Below, in pieces: positions 58,954-64,000 of a stretch of 64,000 nt of DNA. The DNA lies in assembly GCA_951804985.1 (NCBI GenBank), contig OX638131.1:61843598-61907597 (forward strand), read 5' to 3'. The DNA comes from Dryomyza anilis (taxonomy: Eukaryota; Arthropoda; Insecta; Diptera; Dryomyzidae). The notes below the pieces were generated by a model. The model ran no database searches. It saw only the letters and a program-made list of their open reading frames with translations, and had not been told where the DNA came from. A program made the position numbers and the translations under genes. Positions within the stretch are counted from its first letter, which is position 1. Every line of letters starts with the position of its first letter.

Positions 58954-60103
58954 AATGATCTGCTCTATTCAAAATTGCAATGAAAAGTGAGACTTTGCAA
59001 TTTGTAAATTGCTGGTTATGCGACAACTTTGCCAATGCCCATTGCGTAGGGTTACCTGGTCGTGTAATTGACGTTTTAATGATAACAACAACTTACGTTG
59101 GTCATGCAGTAAATGAAGACTTGCAGATATCGATTTATATAATATTTTAAAGCAAACTAGGAAAAGATTTAGTGAAATTAACAAGGAACTGTCTTCTCTA
59201 ACGACTAAATTCCAGCATTATGAATCACTTTTTAATAATTTTAAATGCACGGATGAACTGTCATTCTCTCCGAAAAGGAAGAAATAACACCTTTACACCG
59301 TGATACAATTACTACTAGCCAAACTGACCATGGCACTATTAGTTGTAGTTTCTGCAAAAAAAAAACAATATTTACATCTCGGTTTGCACCTTATACCACA
59401 GATGATGATATAAAATATCACATTTTTACACGTATTGGCTACACGTTATATATGTCTGATATTTAAAACTGCCAGTGAACAATGATTTTACCTTAATTTA
59501 TCAGAATGTGCGTGAACTTAATACTAAATTAACAAAGTTATATTGAAACAGTTTCGGCTTTTCCTGCGACATTATAGTTTTTACTGAAACTTGGCTTCGC
59601 GGAAATGTCTTAAATATAGAAAATCTTTGCAATGATTTCCAAATTTTTCGGACATACCGACACTGTAAGATGGGTGGAGTTTTAATTGCTACCCATTCTT
59701 CTTTAATGACAGAACTAATCGATGTTCCTGATACAGATAACTTAGAATTTGTTTGTGCTTTGATTTTCTTAACATTTTCATTACTTGTTCTTACAAACCT
59801 CATTGCTTTGATTCTGAAATGTATGCCAACCATGCTAAAGCTATTGAAAACATTCAAACATAATGTTCTAATGTTATTTGGAATATCGCTGATGACCATC
59901 CATATTTAATTCCTTCTTCCAGCACAAACTGGATTAATAAATTTTTGGGCAACCCTACGAACTATCACTTTATTAAATTAACAATATTTTAAATAAAAAC
60001 ACTTGATCTTACATTTGTGGATAATTACGGAGCTAGACTTTGTGGATTCTGTTAAAAAAATGAATAATGCACCTATTTGGTCAACACGCGAGTTGAAATC
60101 TGT
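58954..60103 (+). pseudogene. second LINE remnant, unit 3
   Basis: Copy of 50581-51730, including the 191-bp segment; PHD-like finger and endonuclease start visible, frames broken. Confidence 0.55.
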
Positions 60104-60806
60104 AAAAAAACTTTTAAAAACGGTATTTTAAAAAAATAAAAGAAATCCGGTTGTATTAACGATTATATTTTATACTCACAGACTCGATATAAATACCAAA
60201 TACCAATACCAATATAAATACCAAAAATTTGCTACAGTAATTATATTATAAAATTAAAAGTTAATTTAAAAACCAAATTCAAAGAATTTTATCACTTTAT
60301 TAACTTGAAACCCACCTTGACGTGGTGTGGGGGCTTAAGTTACAATTACTCAATAATGCTAAGCTGACGGAAACTTTTGAAGTTTCTGGTAGGGTCCCCC
60401 TTGTCAGACAAGCTTGTGATGAGTAATTAACTAAATGCCACCTAGTCTTTTTATTCGTGGGGTGGCAGACTCTAAAGAAAGCCCACATCACCGCGTTGGG
60501 TCAACATAAAGATTTAACTACTCCAGGTGGTACCCACAAATGTGGCAATCCATCCGCTTCGGCGGCTGAGGCAAGAATTCTGGAGGCCTCAATCCACGCA
60601 ACCCACCCTGGTACGATAAATCTTTCTTATCTTATAGCTGGGGGTTCATCGTGCCCCTCCAGGAGGAGGATAACGACAACTCAGTGGTTTCCATACCAGT
60701 AGAGGAAAGTGTAGGTTTGGCTATGCCTACGACTAAACCTCCACTGTATGGCTGCTCGACAGTGTTGTTTCCTCTCAGTGCTCCTTTCTGTCACGTATTT
60801 GGAAAC

Positions 60807-61661
60807 ATGAGTCGATCGAAGGAAAGTGGTGTCTTACCAGCATCTAATCCTAGAGAGACCGAGGTCCAACTGGAAGCTAATCATCCATTGGAGACCGGAC
60901 CCGGATCTCTTAACACAGAGGTCAGGATGTCCGATGCCCAGGTGAGTAGGAGAAGGAAGAATAAAGCGAAAGATCGCAAAGAGCCTGAAAAAGCTAAAGG
61001 CGACTCTGGAGTTTTTTTCCCCCAACTACCACAGCAAAACGCGATAGATCGGTGGAGGTTACTCCGACTGAAGCCGGACCATCCGCTGCTGCTGTGGTGG
61101 CTGCCAATGCACCTTAGAAGCGCAATGGCAAGAAGTAACTCCCAAAACTCGACAGTCTCAAGTGATATTGCTTCTAAACTGGGGAAGAAGCAAAAAAATG
61201 ATGCAGAAATAAAACACTACACCGATCATCTTTGGCGGCTAGTCAGCACCGTCGGTGTCAGTGCAAACGCATAAAGCTATGAGACGAGTGATGGTGCTAT
61301 GCTCGTCTCAAGCCAATTTCGATTGGATTGCCACAGCCGTTGCTAAAATTCCCCTTTTGGGCAAATCGCGCTTCGCTGTTTTCAGTAGAGACGAACCAAA
61401 ACGCAGGCGAGCAATATGCTGGATACCGGGTCCTATCAGCAAAACAGCGGAAGTGCTTGCCTACGTGCTCAGAACAAGGGCATCGAAACGAACGGATGGA
61501 AAATCTTTAGTTATAATCCAAAGCTAGGTCCGGAGGACAAGGAGGGCTCAACCCTGGTTGTTGGTTTAGACCAGAAGTCGTTAGATGTCATGTTATCTAA
61601 GTACGACAGTCATCTAAACCTGTTTTTTGGACGGATCAAATTTCGAATAAATTCCAAATGA
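60807..61661 (+). pseudogene. LOA-like ORF1, unit 3
   Basis: Copy of 52434-53288, with the same 4-bp loss splitting the DUF4780-like part (61255-61527 and 61416-61661). Confidence 0.6.
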
Positions 61662-61722
61662 ATAGGCACATGATGAGAAACGAGTTAATTATCCTCTCAT
61701 CACAACCATTCAAGAACCATGT

Positions 61723-64000
61723 GTGTATAACAAACGCATCTGTGGTCTTAGTGAACTATGTGGTGAAACCATACTATACGATGAGCAAGCCGTAAGGCCT
61801 AGAAGCTGTCTTATAGTATCGAAACACTTTGCTGTCACCAAGTTAACCCAATTCTGTGGGCAAGACCTGGTGGCAGCTAAAGTGAGCTATGAAAGCGATA
61901 GTGGATGGAAACATGTGATTGTCACCTCAGGCTACTTCCCCTCTGACTCACTATTGCCTCCTCCACCAAAAGCAATTGAGCTCCAGGAGTACTGTGATCT
62001 TAAGGTGACTGGCCTTATTCTTTGTTGTGACACTAAAGCTCAACACACTGTGTGATCAGCAGCAAATGCAACGCACGACGTATCAAACTACTTGAATTCA
62101 TCATGACCTACCATCTGAACATTCACAACACTGGTAATAACCTACGTTTGTGACTGCTAGAAGACAGGAAGTGATTGACCTAACTTTGTCTAACTATAGA
62201 CTGAGAGAGTTAATCTTAAACTGGAACTTTCTTAAAGAAGATTCTTTATCGGACCACAGGTATATCGAGTTTCATACTGACCGAGAGGTTCTGCCCTCTA
62301 TGACGGTAAGAAACCCTAGAAAAACGAACTGGGTACGCTTTAGACATGAACTTAACAATTCCCTCAATATTCCTGTCAGAATTCGTACCAATGAAAGTAT
62401 TGAGACGTCCGTTTAAGTTATGAACGATGTCATAAATTCTAGTTTTGTACGAACATGTCCGATATGAAAAACATTATCTAGACCTCCCGTTCCTTGGTGG
62501 AACGCTTGTCTTGAAACCTTGCGCAAGAATTCCAGAAAGCTTCTAAATAGGGCCCTAAGGAGCAATTGAGACTCTGATTGGATAATTCATAAATCGAAAT
62601 GTGTTTCTTATAAAGACTTCTGGAGTAGCATCGCATCCTGTAGTAAGACTAGCCGTTTGGTCAAGTTTCTTAAAAGAGACCGAACTGCCCGACTGGACTC
62701 ACTGCGGAGACCTGATGACTCGTATACTGAGTCTAAGATTTTACATTCCGGGAAATCAAATCCACATAGGACCACTTTGTAATCCCAGCACTGGGGACTG
62801 CAATAACAACTCTAATGTGACAAAACATGACTGGCAGGTTGTCAGATCGGTTGTGTACGATGAAGCTATCCAATACGCAGTGGCCTCTTTTGATGGCTTC
62901 AAGTCAACTGGGCCAGTTGGCATCTAATTAGTCATGCTACAGGAAGGTATAACCCATTTGCTACCATGCCTAAATAAGATCTTTAGAGCAAGTCTCGCAT
63001 GGGCATTCATTTCGACATCCTGGCGTTTATTTAAAGTAGCCTTCATTCCTAAAGTTGGAAGAGAAGACTATTCCATAGCCAACAGCTTCAGACCCATTAG
63101 TATGATGTCCTTCATACTAAAGTGTCTATGAAGGCTAGTTGAGTTGCATATCAGAAAAACATCGTTGTCAAGGTACCCACTATCGCCAAGACAACATGCC
63201 TACCAACGTGGAAAATCCTGAGAAACAGCATTGCAACATCTGGTTGACCGGATCGAGCATGTTTTTCAGAGGCAGATGTACGTCATGGGCATATTTGTTG
63301 ACATCGAGGGTGCTTTTAATAATGCGACTTTTGATGGAATGTGTGACGCTGCTAGAATGCATGGAATAGATGGAATATTGGTCAAATGGCTAACGTCAAT
63401 GCTAATGTTTAGGACCATCACCTCTGAGGTGGAGTGCGGTCAGTATATTATGGCTGGGGTGAATAGAGGTTGTCCTCAAGGATGCGTTCTCTCCCCCCTG
63501 CTCTGGTGTATGCTGTTCAATGATCTATGGACCAGATCATTGCCAGGCCTATGCAGACGATGTTGCCATTCTTGCCACAGGCTTTTACCTCAATTAGGTC
63601 TGTGTTAAAACACAAAACTCATCGAACCGAATTGACAGCTGGTGTACTACAAACGGACTCTCCGTCAACCCTCACAAAACGGATTGTTGTCTTCACTAGG
63701 AAAAGAATAATGACAGGTTTATCTCAACCAGTACTTAATGGTGTCACTATTCCTCTGTCTAACAAAGTAAAATATGTGGGCTTAACTCTAGATAGTAAAC
63801 TACTTTGGACAAAACATGTTGAAAATAAAATTTCTCGAGCATTGAATGCCTTCTGGTCGCGAAAGTGCGTGACAACTAGTCTTGCCAAGATTCAGAGAAC
63901 CGTGTGTCTGGGTGTTACGGGTGCCTTTCCCACAACACATGGTCCATCACTGAATGAAATCTTAAAACGACCACCACTTGACATCTTCATCAGAGGCGAT
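61723..64000 (+). pseudogene. LOA-like ORF2, unit 3 (incomplete at window end)
   Basis: Endonuclease and RT as in unit 1, including the 35 bp missing from unit 2. YADD at 63550-63561. A private 120-bp deletion at 63856/63857 removes RT C-terminal sequence. RNase H lies beyond the window. Confidence 0.8.

Larger units (their letters stand above)
56264..64000 (+). repeat. composite tandem unit 3 (cut by window end)
   Basis: Same order. Shares the 191-bp segment and the 4-bp ORF1 loss with unit 2, but has the 35 bp of RT that unit 2 lacks. Private 120-bp deletion near 63856. Units 2 and 3 are therefore closer relatives, and the 35-bp loss arose after they separated. Confidence 0.9.

Overview
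The window is repeat-dense, AT-rich DNA from an insect, most likely a fly (Diptera). The basis is the transposable elements present (Ty3/mdg1-like and errantivirus-like LTR elements, BEL/Pao, R1-clade and LOA-like LINEs, a Transib-like element) and introns of only 54-108 bp with consensus splice sites. I see no ordinary host housekeeping gene, tRNA, rRNA or CRISPR. Long (TA)n arrays punctuate the region. It looks like heterochromatin or a TE nest, possibly piRNA-cluster-like.

Layout 1-35.5 kb: three copies of one composite segment. Copy 1 is inverted (about 2247-8935). Copies 2 (about 19621-27021) and 3 (about 27812-35450) are direct to each other. In copies 2 and 3, read left to right, each carries a LOA-like LINE fragment, a 91-bp hairpin, a short unidentified coding-like fragment, a 1.1-1.2 kb foldback element with near-palindromic arms, a 52-bp tandem repeat, a TTCGAAAA-rich minisatellite, and a gag-only Ty3/mdg1-like LTR element whose Gag begins with a SAP-like domain and coiled coil. 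The element's protease, RT, RNase H and integrase core are deleted. Copy 2 alone carries a 1649-bp TIR transposon; copies 1 and 3 preserve its empty site.

Between inverted copies 1 and 2 (about 9.7-19.2 kb) lies a 5'-truncated errantivirus-like element with a Gag zinc-knuckle tail, pol (one in-frame stop and one frameshift), env (one frameshift) and a 3' LTR. Between pol and env, on the opposite strand, is a three-exon gene for a 215-residue acidic protein with perfect GT-AG introns and its own candidate TATA box and poly(A) signals. Its exons are clearly richer in GC than the surrounding element. This is the most interesting object in the window: apparently an accessory or captured gene carried antisense in a retrovirus-like element.

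Layout 35.5-64 kb: after A-rich minisatellite comes a 961-bp Transib-like element with a perfect 5-bp target duplication. Next is a decayed minus-strand R1-clade LINE, then a head-to-tail array of an 8.2-8.4 kb composite unit starting at 39669, 47891 and 56264; the third unit runs off the window. Each unit joins a piece of R1 ORF1 (-), a BEL/Pao pol remnant (+), an AT-rich spacer, a remnant of a second LINE with a PHD-like ORF1 and endonuclease (+), and a multiply broken LOA-like LINE (+) cut off inside RNase H. Units share their frameshifts and stops, so the array duplicated after these elements had died.
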